From an uncultured Granulosicoccus sp. (lineage in GTDB: Bacteria; Pseudomonadota; Gammaproteobacteria; Granulosicoccales; Granulosicoccaceae), in assembly GCA_947499955.1 (NCBI GenBank), contig CANMQI010000011.1, positions 1-64,000 on the forward strand: DNA of 64,000 nucleotides, in the 5' to 3' direction. Shown here in pieces: positions 41,902 through 51,218 of the stretch. Under the pieces are notes generated by a model. It saw only the letters and a list, made by a program, of their open reading frames with translations. It searched no databases and was not told the DNA's origin. Position 1 is the first letter of the stretch, and each line of letters begins with the position of its first letter. The translations under genes were made by a program, and so were the position numbers.

Positions 41902-43464
41902 TCAGAAACTGGCGTCTTGAGGCGTCTTCACCCGGCTTTTGTCAACACCGCGGAAAAATCGACATCGGCGCAGCATCATGGCACTCAGCAATGCCAACCA
42001 CTGCCAGCCAACCCCACCGGCACCACTGCTGCCTTGGTTTGAGTCTGCCCCGGCATTGCCGTCGGAGTCTCCATCGCCCTCGGACTGAGCATCCAGTGCG
42101 CTGTTGTTCAGCGCGAACGCCACGGCATCACCAATGGCCATCGACACCTCCTCGCGAGAATCGTCACTGCCTGACAGGCAAAGATCGGTGGCCACCAGCG
42201 TATCGACTATGCAGACATCCAGCGCATGCTGGCCTTCCGTGATCAATTGCAATGTGGATTCTGCACCGCAAGCCGTCACTGATCTCAGCCCTTCCGGCTC
42301 CGCAGCCTCGACACCGACTGCGAGCAGTTCACGTCCTGCCAGTGCGTCGCAGAGTCTTGTCGATTGTCGGGCTTCGACCAGATTGTCCTGCAGGCCATGG
42401 ATCATGAACACAGGCGGTACCGAGAGATCCGACTCGACGATACGCTGGGGAAAACTGTTTTCGGGTATGGGGGATGCACTGACGTTGGCCTGTGCGACAC
42501 CCACGCCCAGTACTCGCTCCAGGATGTCCAGCCCCTGTGTATCCGTGTAATAGCCCTGCTGGGCACGCATGACGAAATCGGTAAAATCCGTGGGCGGATA
42601 CAGCAGGATGGCAGACGATACCGATTCGGCCTCATCCACGGCAAGCGCCGTGGCAAGATGAGCGCCGGCAGACTGACCGAAGACGACAGGTTTGTCCGAA
42701 CTGCCGTAGTCCGATGCATGCTCCTGAACCCAGACCAGCGCTGCCTTGGCATCCTCAACGATCTGTCCGATATCGGCCTGGTTGCAGGCTGCGCTACCTT
42801 CCTTGTCATCCAGCAAGCGATAGAAAGGCGCGTACACGACAAACCCCTGATCAACGAAATGCGGAATGCTCATTTCCAGACCGAAGAAACCGAAACCGCG
42901 CGAACTCCAGCTGCCACCATGAAAGGCCAGCATGGCAGGCCGTTCAATGTCGCTAGCCTCGGGAGAAGGTGCGTAGATGCGCATCTCCAGCGAGCATCGA
43001 CCACCGGCCGTATCGATGTTGCGATAGATTCTGCGCTGCAGATAGGGCCAGAGCACACCGTCGAGCTTTCGCGCCCCGACATCCAGTCGACTGCCGGGCG
43101 AGAGTGTCCATTGATCCTCCACCACACCTTGTCCCTCACCCAACAACGCCGGGTCGAGCAGAACATCGCAATACTCCTGCACCGTTGTTGCGCTGAAGGA
43201 CACAGGGCGTTCGCAGGCTGCATCACTGAAGTAGCTCAGCGGCTGCTCGTCCGGTACGCGTGGCACACACGCCGCCTCATCCTGCACATACAAGCGATTG
43301 ACTGTCACATCCGCCAGAAGCGGTTGAATCAGCGTACAGGCCAGGGCGTTCTGAAAGACATCGGTCAGCTCGGTCTGCGCCTGAGCTGCCGTACTGCCCA
43401 GCGCGCTGGCGGAAACGGCGAGTAGGCCCGCCACGGTTTTCATGGAGCTGAGTCGTTTATGCAT
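41902..43464 (-). CDS. Secreted alpha/beta-hydrolase (esterase) with GlyGly-CTERM-like tail
   Basis: 520 aa from ATG 43464. Signal peptide (TVAGLLAVSASALGSTAAQA), a cysteine-containing leader domain, then a carboxylesterase core. The oxyanion motif is LAFHGGSWSSRG, the nucleophile GQSAGAH, the acid in MIHGLQDNLVEA, the His in EGQHALD. After an Asp/Ser/Gly linker the end reads GAGGVGWQWLALLSAMMLRR plus more basic residues, like a GlyGly-CTERM tail that a rhombosortase cuts. It should be exported by type II secretion and attached at or released from the surface. Substrate unknown. Confidence 0.8.
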   Translation of the reverse strand: MHKRLSSMKTVAGLLAVSASALGSTAAQAQTELTDVFQNALACTLIQPLLADVTVNRLYVQDEAACVPRVPDEQPLSYFSDAACERPVSFSATTVQEYCDVLLDPALLGEGQGVVEDQWTLSPGSRLDVGARKLDGVLWPYLQRRIYRNIDTAGGRCSLEMRIYAPSPEASDIERPAMLAFHGGSWSSRGFGFFGLEMSIPHFVDQGFVVYAPFYRLLDDKEGSAACNQADIGQIVEDAKAALVWVQEHASDYGSSDKPVVFGQSAGAHLATALAVDEAESVSSAILLYPPTDFTDFVMRAQQGYYTDTQGLDILERVLGVGVAQANVSASPIPENSFPQRIVESDLSVPPVFMIHGLQDNLVEARQSTRLCDALAGRELLAVGVEAAEPEGLRSVTACGAESTLQLITEGQHALDVCIVDTLVATDLCLSGSDDSREEVSMAIGDAVAFALNNSALDAQSEGDGDSDGNAGADSNQGSSGAGGVGWQWLALLSAMMLRRCRFFRGVDKSRVKTPQDASF

Positions 43465-43663
43465 GGTAAAAGAATACGCTGAGTATTGACTGTCTGGTGC
43501 GACGCTACCGTAGATTACCCGGTAGCAATCGTGTGTTTGCGCGCTTTGACCATTATTCACGCCTCGGCGCCCTGTCGGTACATCCAGTCGGTGCCGACAC
43601 CGCGTAAGACAGATATCATCTGCTGATGAGTATTTCGACCGTCGTTACTGCACACCTATCCAC

Positions 43664-44713
43664 ATGAATAGACGAACCCTGCTCAAGAGTGTCGCCACGG
43701 GACTGGCTGCAACGGCTCTTCCGGCCATGGCCGTGACTGACCGTCAGTCGATGCCAGCGGACTCGGCCAGCCCCGCTCGCGCCATCGATGCACTCGCAGA
43801 GGCGGCAAGACGTGTGGATCGTCTGCATTCGATGGTTGTCATGCAGCAGGGCGAGATCGTATTGGCAGAGGCCTTCCGTGGCCCGTCGCCGGAACAGGCT
43901 GTCAACATCAAATCCGTATCGAAATCGGTAGTGGCGGCACTGGTCGGCTGCGCGATCGAACGTGGCAATCTTGCAGGTGTTGACGCCACGCTGGGCGAGG
44001 TTGCCGCCGGGCTGATACCTGCGGGTGCCGATCCCCGCATCGCCGGATTGCGTGTGCAGGATTTTCTGACGATGCGTATTGGCCTCGAGCGGCAGTCAGG
44101 ACCCAATTACGGCCGTTGGGCCGCCAGTGACGACTGGGTGCGCCATGCTCTGACACGCCCCTTTGTAGCAGCGCCCGGCGGCAGAATGCTGTACTCGACA
44201 GCGGGCTGGCATGTGCTGGGTGCGATGCTCTCGGAAGTCACCGGCAAGAGCCTGCTGACCCTGTCGCGTGATTGGCTGGGTGACCCTCTGGCTATCGAGT
44301 TTGCCCCGTGGACTCGCGACCCGCAGGGGCGTTACCTTGCCGGCAACGAGATGTCCATGTCGCCGCTGGAGATGGCACGCTTCGGCGAGTTGTATCGTCT
44401 CGGCGGTCGCTGGAAAGGCAATGTCGTGTTGCCTGCTGATTGGACGACCCAGAGTTTCGAACCGCGAACCGTCTCCCCCTGGTCCAATGATTCCTATGGC
44501 TATGGCTGGTTCCTTCGGCAAATGGGCGATCACCGCGTCGCCTACGCACGCGGTTATGGCGGACAAGTCATCCACGTGGCGCCGCTGGCGGGGGTTGTCG
44601 TGGCCATCACGTCGGACACCTCACGCCCTGCGAGAAGCCAGGGCTACATGACGACACTGCATTCATTGGTGGAGGACTACGTGTCGACAATTCAGGCGGG
44701 GAACAATGAGTAG
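43664..44713 (+). CDS. Serine hydrolase, beta-lactamase/class C fold (Tat-exported)
   Basis: 349 aa. Tat-type signal MNRRTLLKSVATGLAATA. Active-site S-x-x-K in IKSVSKSVVAALVG, Tyr motif as YSTAGWHVLG, third motif around RGYGGQVIHV. It belongs to the penicillin-binding/beta-lactamase-like hydrolases (COG1680), which act as esterases or peptidases; true beta-lactamase activity is unlikely because the KTG box is altered. It overlaps the DUF4174 gene by 8 bases, so they share an mRNA. Confidence 0.85.
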   Translation: MNRRTLLKSVATGLAATALPAMAVTDRQSMPADSASPARAIDALAEAARRVDRLHSMVVMQQGEIVLAEAFRGPSPEQAVNIKSVSKSVVAALVGCAIERGNLAGVDATLGEVAAGLIPAGADPRIAGLRVQDFLTMRIGLERQSGPNYGRWAASDDWVRHALTRPFVAAPGGRMLYSTAGWHVLGAMLSEVTGKSLLTLSRDWLGDPLAIEFAPWTRDPQGRYLAGNEMSMSPLEMARFGELYRLGGRWKGNVVLPADWTTQSFEPRTVSPWSNDSYGYGWFLRQMGDHRVAYARGYGGQVIHVAPLAGVVVAITSDTSRPARSQGYMTTLHSLVEDYVSTIQAGNNE

Positions 44714-45197
44714 ACAAGCCAACATTGAGCGACCGTCGGCGTACACCGGGGTAACACCTGTGTGGCGCATTCTGATTCTGTTATCTCTCTGCGGAGGATT
44801 TGCCATGAACAGCCTTGCCGATTATTCCGATCGACGACAGATCATCGTGTTTTCAACACCAGCGTCCGAATCGGGGAAACTCGTTCAGCGCTCGGTCGAC
44901 ACCCTGCGCTGCCAGCTCATGGAGCGGGATACCGATGTGCGTTTTGTCGACATCACCGAACTGCCCGATGGACGCGCCAGAACGACAGACGTACAAGGTG
45001 TTCCCGCCGAACTTGCCCGGCTGCGCAGCGACCAGCAAATGGAGTTCGAGGTGGTGCTGATCGGCAAGGACGGTGGCGTCAAGGCGCGAACGAGTGACCC
45101 GGAGGCATTGAAAGACTTCCTGACCCTGATCGACAGCATGCCGATGCGACGTGCCGAGATGCGATCACGCGAGGGTATGGGCGCAGACTGCAAGTAA
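44706..45197 (+). CDS. DUF4174-domain exported protein
   Basis: 163 aa. A hydrophobic stretch (WRILILLSLCGGFAMNSLA) about 20 residues in suggests an exported protein. The body has RRQIIVFSTPASESGKLV, MERDTDVRFVDI and FEVVLIGKDGGVKARTSDP, then SMPMRRAEMRSR, the typical DUF4174 order. The fold is thioredoxin-like in appearance, with no CXXC. The domain is usually found in secreted proteins of marine bacteria with unknown function. Overlaps the hydrolase gene by 8 bases. Confidence 0.8.
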   Translation: MSRQANIERPSAYTGVTPVWRILILLSLCGGFAMNSLADYSDRRQIIVFSTPASESGKLVQRSVDTLRCQLMERDTDVRFVDITELPDGRARTTDVQGVPAELARLRSDQQMEFEVVLIGKDGGVKARTSDPEALKDFLTLIDSMPMRRAEMRSREGMGADCK

Positions 45198-45253
45198 TCA
45201 CGTTCACCAATGCCGATCTTGAACGTCAGGGACGCCCGTCAGTTGCCTGATCG

Positions 45254-46054
45254 TTACAATCGGTGATTCAGGTAGAGCCCGGTTGTCCACTGCTCACGAT
45301 CACCCCTGACGCTGACGACCGGACTATCTGACAGCTTGTCCGACAGCCGTCCGTAGGTGGTCGTGAAGCCGATAGTCAAATCATCCTTGATGTCATGCGT
45401 CAGGACCAGCTGAACCTGAGTATCCTTCAACCCGGCCCCGGGGCTGAATGCTGTCAGACCGGTCTGTGTGGCCTCGGCGGCGCTGACGCCGAAATAGGCT
45501 CGGTTGTAGTCGGTATCGGTACGCGTCAGGATCACCTGAGCAGTGATGGACGTCGACGACTGCCATTCGCGGAACAGCCCGGCGGCGACTTCAAGTACCT
45601 GTCCCTTGTGCCCGGCCCCGACAGCATCTCTCAGATTGACAGTGCCGATGATCAGCGTGGGGTCATCCCATCCCAACAGGGTGACCGGCAAGCCGGATTC
45701 GAGATACAAGCCCAGTTCCGCAGCGGCAGGTACGCTTGCCAGCTGTCGCACTACCTCGTCGTCGATATCCTCATCCCGTCCTTCGTCGTAACGAACCATC
45801 AACCCCGCGTTGAGCCTGGGGGAAGGAACCAGATCCAGAAAGAGCCTTTCTCCACGCAGGGTGAGCGACATACGCGAGGTGTGGTATTTGAACGATGGCA
45901 GCACCACCCATTCCTGTTCATCCGCCCCCAGATACTGAGGTTTTTCGTAGACGCCCAGACCCACCTCGTTGTCTTCGGCCGCGTTTGAAGGGCCGCCTGC
46001 AAACCCCAGCAGCGAGCTAGACAAGAGTGCAGCAGCCATGATGGAAGAACGCAT
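45254..46054 (-). CDS. MipA/OmpV-family outer-membrane protein
   Basis: 266 aa. Signal peptide (MRSSIMAAALLSSSLLGFAG), mature start near AAEDNE. Beta-barrel pattern throughout: VGLGVYEKPQYLGADEQEW, FLDLVPSPRLNAGLMVRYD, and the C-terminal strand ending in an amphipathic LYLNHRL with terminal Leu. MipA binds the MltA transglycosylase in E. coli; others are generic OMPs. It follows the alpha/beta hydrolase by 22 bases in the same direction, perhaps as one unit. Confidence 0.85.
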   Translation of the reverse strand: MRSSIMAAALLSSSLLGFAGGPSNAAEDNEVGLGVYEKPQYLGADEQEWVVLPSFKYHTSRMSLTLRGERLFLDLVPSPRLNAGLMVRYDEGRDEDIDDEVVRQLASVPAAAELGLYLESGLPVTLLGWDDPTLIIGTVNLRDAVGAGHKGQVLEVAAGLFREWQSSTSITAQVILTRTDTDYNRAYFGVSAAEATQTGLTAFSPGAGLKDTQVQLVLTHDIKDDLTIGFTTTYGRLSDKLSDSPVVSVRGDREQWTTGLYLNHRL

Positions 46055-46076
46055 GGTTGGAGTCGTTATCCTGGCT

Positions 46077-46907
46077 TCACAGCCCGTTCAGGAACTCGAT
46101 GAGCACCTCATTGAATTCATCGGCGTGCGTCGTATTGATACCATGCGGCCCACCCTTGATGATATGCGTTTGCGCGTTGTCGATACGTTCGGCAGTCAGC
46201 TTGCCAGAACCTTCGAAGGGCACGATGCCATCGCTGTCACCATGGATGACCAACACAGGCCGGCAAATGGTATCCAGATCGGCCCGGAAGTCGGTTTGAG
46301 CCCAGGCATCCATCGTCTCTTCCACGGCAACCTGCTTTGCCTGCCTGCACAGCTGCAACGCTTTCTGGCGCTCCTCTTCGCTGGTCTTCAATTCACCGTC
46401 GATCGAAAAGAAGTCTCTGGAGAATTGCTCGAAGAATTCGTTCGGATCGCTACTGACCGCCTGACGCATTTCCCTGAAATTCTCAGGTGGCAGTGGCCCA
46501 TCGGGATTGTCATCCGACGTCATCAGACAAGGCGGTACTGCGGATGCGAACACCAGTCCGCGTAGCCTTGATCCGCTGTAGCGTGACGGGTAACGAGCGG
46601 CTTCACCACCACCCATCGAGAAACCCACCAGCGAGAACTCGAACAGATTCATCTCATCGACCAGTGCGGCAAGATCATCGGTTAGTACATTGTAGCCGTA
46701 GCCCGTCTCGGGCTTCTTGCTCTGGCCGAACCCGCGCCTGTCGTAGGCGATGGCACGATAACCGGCTGAACTCAATGCGTCGAGCTGCGCATCCCATGCA
46801 TCTCCGGATAGTGGCCACCCGTGAATCAGCAGCACCGGATGACCATCGCCCCCGGTATCCCTGACGTGCAATCCACAACCTTCCAGTAGTGCCTGCTGAT
46901 GTGCCAT
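46077..46907 (-). CDS. Alpha/beta-hydrolase, cofactor-free haloperoxidase/arylesterase type
   Basis: 276 aa from ATG 46907, with GGAGG about 8 bases ahead. HGWP oxyanion motif in LLIHGWPLSGDAW, DRRGFGQS, nucleophile Ser in VGFSMGGGEAARY, acid in HGDSDGIVPF, His in GGPHGINTTH. This is the non-haem chloroperoxidase (esterase/perhydrolase) group. Cytoplasmic. Followed by the MipA-like gene in the same direction. Substrate unknown. Confidence 0.88.
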   Translation of the reverse strand: MAHQQALLEGCGLHVRDTGGDGHPVLLIHGWPLSGDAWDAQLDALSSAGYRAIAYDRRGFGQSKKPETGYGYNVLTDDLAALVDEMNLFEFSLVGFSMGGGEAARYPSRYSGSRLRGLVFASAVPPCLMTSDDNPDGPLPPENFREMRQAVSSDPNEFFEQFSRDFFSIDGELKTSEEERQKALQLCRQAKQVAVEETMDAWAQTDFRADLDTICRPVLVIHGDSDGIVPFEGSGKLTAERIDNAQTHIIKGGPHGINTTHADEFNEVLIEFLNGL

Positions 46908-47122
46908 ACATACCTCCATTCATTGGATCGGACGCATGGCCAGTTCAGCCCGTTGCGCCTTCGACCGGGAACTGCGTACTGATGAAAACAGGATACTCGC
47001 GCCGATCCTAGCAAGCAATGACAGCCCGGCTGTATAAGGAGATCATTTTTGCAGGAATTTCACGCAGGGGGCTGAATACAAGTCAGTGCTCTGGCAGCTT
47101 GCATGACACAACCGTGTATCAA

Positions 47123-48349
47123 TCAGGGCTCATCGTCACTGGCATACCACTGGGGAAACGGGTCATCCAGTTGCTTCCATTGCTCCTCCCCCAAAGCCAT
47201 CTCAGCATCGTTCAGCAGGCAACCATCCAGAACGTGCCTCGTATGATCCGGCTCCAGGTTCTGCCCGATGAACACGATTTCCTGGCGACGATCACCAAAG
47301 TCACCGTTGAAATCAGCCTCTATCGATGCACATTGATCGGGGTCATCCGGCCAATGCTCACGCGGTGTGTCCGCCCACCAGAAGCCGGCAGGACCATGAC
47401 GCACGATGCCGCCGGCTTGTGACCATTCACCGGCAACCTGGGTGCGTGAGGCCAACCAGAAGAAGCCTTTGGAGCGCAGCACGTTGCCGCGCCAGTCGCC
47501 CTGCAAGGCAGCGGCAAAGCGCGCTGGATGAAATGGCCTGCGTGCCCGATAGACGAAGTTGCCAATACCGTACTCCTCGGTTTCCGGTGTGTGTTCGCCA
47601 CGCATCTCCGCCAGCCAACCCGGCGCACGCGCAGCGCGTTCAAAATCGAAACGCCCGGTATCAAGGACCTTCTTCAACGGTACCTCACTGAACCGCGCAT
47701 GCACGATCTCGGCATGCCGGTTGAGCTGGCGCAAGGCATGCTCCAGTCGTTCACGCTCCGAGCTGGTGACCATGTCGATCTTGTTCACGATGATGATATC
47801 CGCGAATTCCACCTGATCGACCAGCAGATCCGCCACCGAACGTTCATCCTCATCACCGAGATGTTCACCACGTGCCTGCAAGCTGTCGGCCTCGTCCAGA
47901 TCGATGCTGAAGTTCACCGCATCAACCACCGTGACCATGGTATCCAGCCGCGCCACATCAGACAGACTCACACCCTCATCATCACGAAAAGTGAAGGTCT
48001 CTGCCACGGGTAACGGCTCGGAGATACCCGTTGACTCGATGACCAGATAATCAAAGCGCCCGTCCCTGGCAAGCGTATTGATCTCTACCAGCAAGTCCTC
48101 GCGCAGGGTGCAGCAGATACAGCCATTGCTCATCTGCACCAGCTTCTCCTCGGCGCGGTTGAGCTGCACCTCCCTGTTCACCAGAGCCGCATCGATATTG
48201 ACATCGGACATGTCATTGACGATGACGGCCACGCGCAGCCCTTCGCGATTGTTCAGTATGTGATTCAGCAGCGTGGTCTTGCCAGCTCCCAGGAAGCCGG
48301 ATAACACGGTGACGGGAAGTTTTTTCGTCATGGTGACGGGAGTGATCAT
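47123..48349 (-). CDS. zigA: COG0523 zinc-chaperone GTPase, ZigA-like
   Basis: 408 aa from ATG 48349, which overlaps the permease stop by 4 bases; a longer open frame to 48796 is a shadow of that permease. The P-loop is [16 protein letters not shown], the metal-binding CxCC is [12 protein letters not shown], the GTP motif is IIVNKIDMV, and the [10 protein letters not shown]-like switch is [15 protein letters not shown]. The C-terminal CobW_C domain has RRPFHPARF and [10 protein letters not shown]. Zur-regulated members deliver zinc to selected enzymes under zinc shortage, which fits its place as the last gene of the zinc operon. Confidence 0.9.
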   Translation of the reverse strand: MITPVTMTKKLPVTVLSGFLGAGKTTLLNHILNNREGLRVAVIVNDMSDVNIDAALVNREVQLNRAEEKLVQMSNGCICCTLREDLLVEINTLARDGRFDYLVIESTGISEPLPVAETFTFRDDEGVSLSDVARLDTMVTVVDAVNFSIDLDEADSLQARGEHLGDEDERSVADLLVDQVEFADIIIVNKIDMVTSSERERLEHALRQLNRHAEIVHARFSEVPLKKVLDTGRFDFERAARAPGWLAEMRGEHTPETEEYGIGNFVYRARRPFHPARFAAALQGDWRGNVLRSKGFFWLASRTQVAGEWSQAGGIVRHGPAGFWWADTPREHWPDDPDQCASIEADFNGDFGDRRQEIVFIGQNLEPDHTRHVLDGCLLNDAEMALGEEQWKQLDDPFPQWYASDDEP

Positions 48350-49191
48350 GTTGAAAGCCCTGAATCTGAAACTCGTGACGCCTGTTCTTGAACAACGGCG
48401 GCCTTGTATACCGCCTCCTCTTGACGAGGCTTCGGCAACAGCCTTGACAGGCCGTAGCAGGCAAACCCGATGAACGCCAGACACCATGCGATGGTGGCGC
48501 CGGATGGCCAGTCCTGCCAGGCTGACACCATCAGCCCCAGCAGATAGGCACTGAATCCGCTTGCATAGGCCCAGACAAGCGCCCGCCGCCGACTCAGGCG
48601 ACGAACCGCCAGAGCCGGAATGATCAGACTGGCAAACACCAGATAGACCCCGACAAGCTGTGTGGACAGGGTTATCGTGACGGCAAACAACGGATAGAAC
48701 AGCCAGGTGCCTTGCGCGCCTCGCAGGCGAAACCAGACAAGCAGAACACAGGTGTAGACCAGGGCCACCCAGAACAGCTGCGTGGTGTTTGTCCACAGAA
48801 TCTGCCCCACCAGCAAGTCCCTGAGACGCTCGCCCCCATGAGGGTCTGACGCCAGCAACAGAATGCTACCGGTCGCTGCCAGCACAAAGGCGACGCCTAT
48901 GAGCGCTTCCTGCTCCTTGGGGTCGTGCTTGCGTAACTGGTACAGCAACAGGCTGGCGATGATGGCCGTACACACCGCAATCAACTGCTCGAGAACAGGT
49001 GCATGATCTCCCAGGCCAACGGTGCTCGCTGCAATCAGGCCCAACCCCGCAATCTGCGCGATGGCCAGATCCAGGAAGATGATACCCCGGCGCAGTACCT
49101 CCTGACCCAGCGGTACATGGGTTGCGACCACCAGCATGCCCGCCAGCATGGCAGGCCAGAGAACGTCGATCTGCAACCACAGCGTGTCCAC
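48346..49191 (-). CDS. aztB: Zinc ABC transporter permease, AztB/ZnuB type
   Basis: 281 aa, eight or so membrane segments, ABC-3 (ZnuB/TroC) family. Signatures [20 protein letters not shown] (coupling helix region) and [35 protein letters not shown]. The inner-membrane channel takes zinc from the binding protein encoded just upstream (1-base gap). The ATPase that must drive it is not in this operon or elsewhere in the window. Confidence 0.9.
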   Translation of the reverse strand: MDTLWLQIDVLWPAMLAGMLVVATHVPLGQEVLRRGIIFLDLAIAQIAGLGLIAASTVGLGDHAPVLEQLIAVCTAIIASLLLYQLRKHDPKEQEALIGVAFVLAATGSILLLASDPHGGERLRDLLVGQILWTNTTQLFWVALVYTCVLLVWFRLRGAQGTWLFYPLFAVTITLSTQLVGVYLVFASLIIPALAVRRLSRRRALVWAYASGFSAYLLGLMVSAWQDWPSGATIAWCLAFIGFACYGLSRLLPKPRQEEAVYKAAVVQEQASRVSDSGLST

Positions 49192-49192
49192 C

Positions 49193-50098
49193 TCAGCCTC
49201 CCGACAGCAACAGGGTTATGATCGAGTCATACAGACTCTGCAGGTCTTCTGCCTCCTCGTTGCCCCCTACCGTGAACGGCAGCTCCAGCATTGCAATATT
49301 GCTGTGGTCTGCCAGCCAGCGGGCGCCTCGGGTGTTCTGGTAGTTGGCGATCAGTACGAAGTCGGCATCCTGCTCCCGGGTGATCTGCAACAGCTCGGCA
49401 AGGTGTCCGCTGGTAGGCGGGATACCGGGCTTGGGCTCCAGGTCGCCGACGGTATCAATCCGCAACCAGTCCAGCAGGTAGCTCCAGTTCTTGTGGTAGA
49501 CCACAGCCCGTTTGCCGCTCAGCGATTCTGCCCGTGTCTTCCAGCCCGCCATCGCCTCGGTCCAATCGGCTGAAAATGCCGACAGACGCTGACGGTAGTA
49601 CTCAGCGTGCTCGGCATCGAGCGTCTGGAGTCGTGCACTGAACGCCTCGGCAATGGTCAGTAGCCTTCGTGGGTCCAGATGCACATGTGGATTACCGTCC
49701 GCATGAACATCGCCCTGACTCCTGTCTACCGTCTGGGGCACCTCGATACGCTCGACTTGCGAGGCCGCCATGAAGTGTCCGGGATCGCCGACCTGCACTC
49801 GGCGGTTTCCGGACTTTTCCAGTAACAACGGCAACCACCCCACTTCCAGCTCCGCCCCGGTGCAGAACACCATGTCGGCATCACGCGCCTTGATGATCAG
49901 TGACGGCCGGGCTTCCACGTGGTGTGGGTCCTGCAGTGCATGCGTGGCAGACTCTGCCTGCACCCGGTCGCCACCAAGCTCTTCGGCCAGCGCCTTCCAC
50001 TCCGGTTCGCACGCCAATATGTTCAGCGAGGCATGGGCGGCCGGGCTCGCCGATAAACCCAGCGTACACAGCAGCAGCATTCGGAATCTAGAATTCAT
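49193..50098 (-). CDS. aztC: Zinc-binding periplasmic protein, AztC-like
   Basis: 301 aa from ATG 50098. Signal peptide MNSRFRMLLLCTLGLSASPAA. Cluster A-I binding protein. Zinc ligands can be placed in DPHHVEARPS, NPHVHLDP, YHKNWSYLLDWL, and the Asp of LYDSII. The lack of a long His-rich loop and the ACEPEWKALAEELGG and CTGAELEVGWLP segments fit AztC better than ZnuA. It hands zinc to the permease encoded next. It overlaps the upstream OMP gene by 11 bases. Confidence 0.88.
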   Translation of the reverse strand: MNSRFRMLLLCTLGLSASPAAHASLNILACEPEWKALAEELGGDRVQAESATHALQDPHHVEARPSLIIKARDADMVFCTGAELEVGWLPLLLEKSGNRRVQVGDPGHFMAASQVERIEVPQTVDRSQGDVHADGNPHVHLDPRRLLTIAEAFSARLQTLDAEHAEYYRQRLSAFSADWTEAMAGWKTRAESLSGKRAVVYHKNWSYLLDWLRIDTVGDLEPKPGIPPTSGHLAELLQITREQDADFVLIANYQNTRGARWLADHSNIAMLELPFTVGGNEEAEDLQSLYDSIITLLLSGG

Positions 50099-51197
50099 GG
50101 GCACCATGCGCTCCGAGGGTCATGACGTATTGCAGGCTGAGCGTATCATTGGCTTCATCAAACCCTTGCGCGTCCTGCAGACTGTACTGAAGGCGAAGCT
50201 GCGAGAAATGCGAGCGCGACCAGCCAAGCATCACGTCCGTCTCCTTGAGCGACTGATCATGAAAATGATCGCCGTGAGCCGCCTTCAGATCCACTTCGCC
50301 GTAGCGAACACCCGCCGACCACTGTGGGTGGAACCGATAGACCGATGAGGCATACCAGCCCTTTTGTACATCGCCATCCTGGGCAAACTCGCCCAGTTCA
50401 TCGACATACAGGTATTCACCCGACAGGGTCAGCTGACTCTCTCTGACGTTCCCTTGCGGCGCCCATTTCCAGACAAGATCCAGCAGATACAGGTTCTCCC
50501 CGCTGTAGGCGGCATCGTGCGAATGGTTGTGTTCGTCTGCATCAGTGTCCACGTCCAGCTCTTCTTGCACGGCATCAAGACGATTGCGCAGGTAAGACAC
50601 GCCTGCCTGCCAGCTGCTGGCAGGGGACAAATCGCCCCCCCAGCTGGACTTCACGGTGAAGACACCGATTGCCGGATCTCCCTCACCCCCGGCCAGCGCC
50701 GTGCCGTTGAAGGCCTCAACGCCCAGCTGCCAGTAGAACGGCACTGGCATCAGCCCGGCCAGGCGTACGCCGTCATCGAAATAGTGTGAGCCAAGGAAGG
50801 CGCGATACAAGGCTGGGCGTTCTGCAAAACTGTCCGCGTGAGTATGCCGTGAATTCAGATAGCCCACCTGAGACAGAAAGCGGCCCGCCCGGATGCCCAG
50901 ACCGAATGGCAGCGCGACGGTATCAACGAAGGCTTCTTCAATGTCGAGCTCTGTCTCACCCTCGTGACTTTCGAGCACCGTCGTCAGGCGAGCATTGAAC
51001 AGATCGTCCACCGCGCTGCTCAAGGACACCTCCGTATGGCCCAGCCCGAACCCCTTGCCCCGTTCTGACAAGGCACTGTCTTCGGACTTGAAAAACCCGT
51101 CGAGTACGAAGCTGAGCTCGGGGTTCTCGGCCTGTGCCGACCCCGCCATCATGGTCAGCACCAACCCCACAGACGCGCCGATACCCGGCGCGTTCAT
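50088..51197 (-). CDS. Outer-membrane porin-like protein of the zinc operon
   Basis: 369 aa from ATG 51197. Signal peptide (GASVGLVLTMMAGSAQA). Beta-barrel with alternating strands, and two histidine-rich loops: DADEHNHSHDAAYSG and AAHGDHFHDQ. The C-terminal LGAHGAHEF ends in Phe, as OMPs do. Lying between the AztD and AztC genes under Zur-like sites, it probably lets zinc or a zinc complex through the outer membrane. No TonB box or plug domain is visible, so it is not a TonB receptor. The exact family is not certain. Confidence 0.78.
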   Translation of the reverse strand: MNAPGIGASVGLVLTMMAGSAQAENPELSFVLDGFFKSEDSALSERGKGFGLGHTEVSLSSAVDDLFNARLTTVLESHEGETELDIEEAFVDTVALPFGLGIRAGRFLSQVGYLNSRHTHADSFAERPALYRAFLGSHYFDDGVRLAGLMPVPFYWQLGVEAFNGTALAGGEGDPAIGVFTVKSSWGGDLSPASSWQAGVSYLRNRLDAVQEELDVDTDADEHNHSHDAAYSGENLYLLDLVWKWAPQGNVRESQLTLSGEYLYVDELGEFAQDGDVQKGWYASSVYRFHPQWSAGVRYGEVDLKAAHGDHFHDQSLKETDVMLGWSRSHFSQLRLQYSLQDAQGFDEANDTLSLQYVMTLGAHGAHEF

Positions 51198-51218
51198 TCG
51201 TCTCCGATACATGGCTTG

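Noticed and set aside
47123-48796. Long version of the zinc GTPase with 149 extra N-terminal residues
   Set aside because: The extra part is the antisense-like frame of the permease gene; ATG 48349 overlaps the permease stop and matches the family start.
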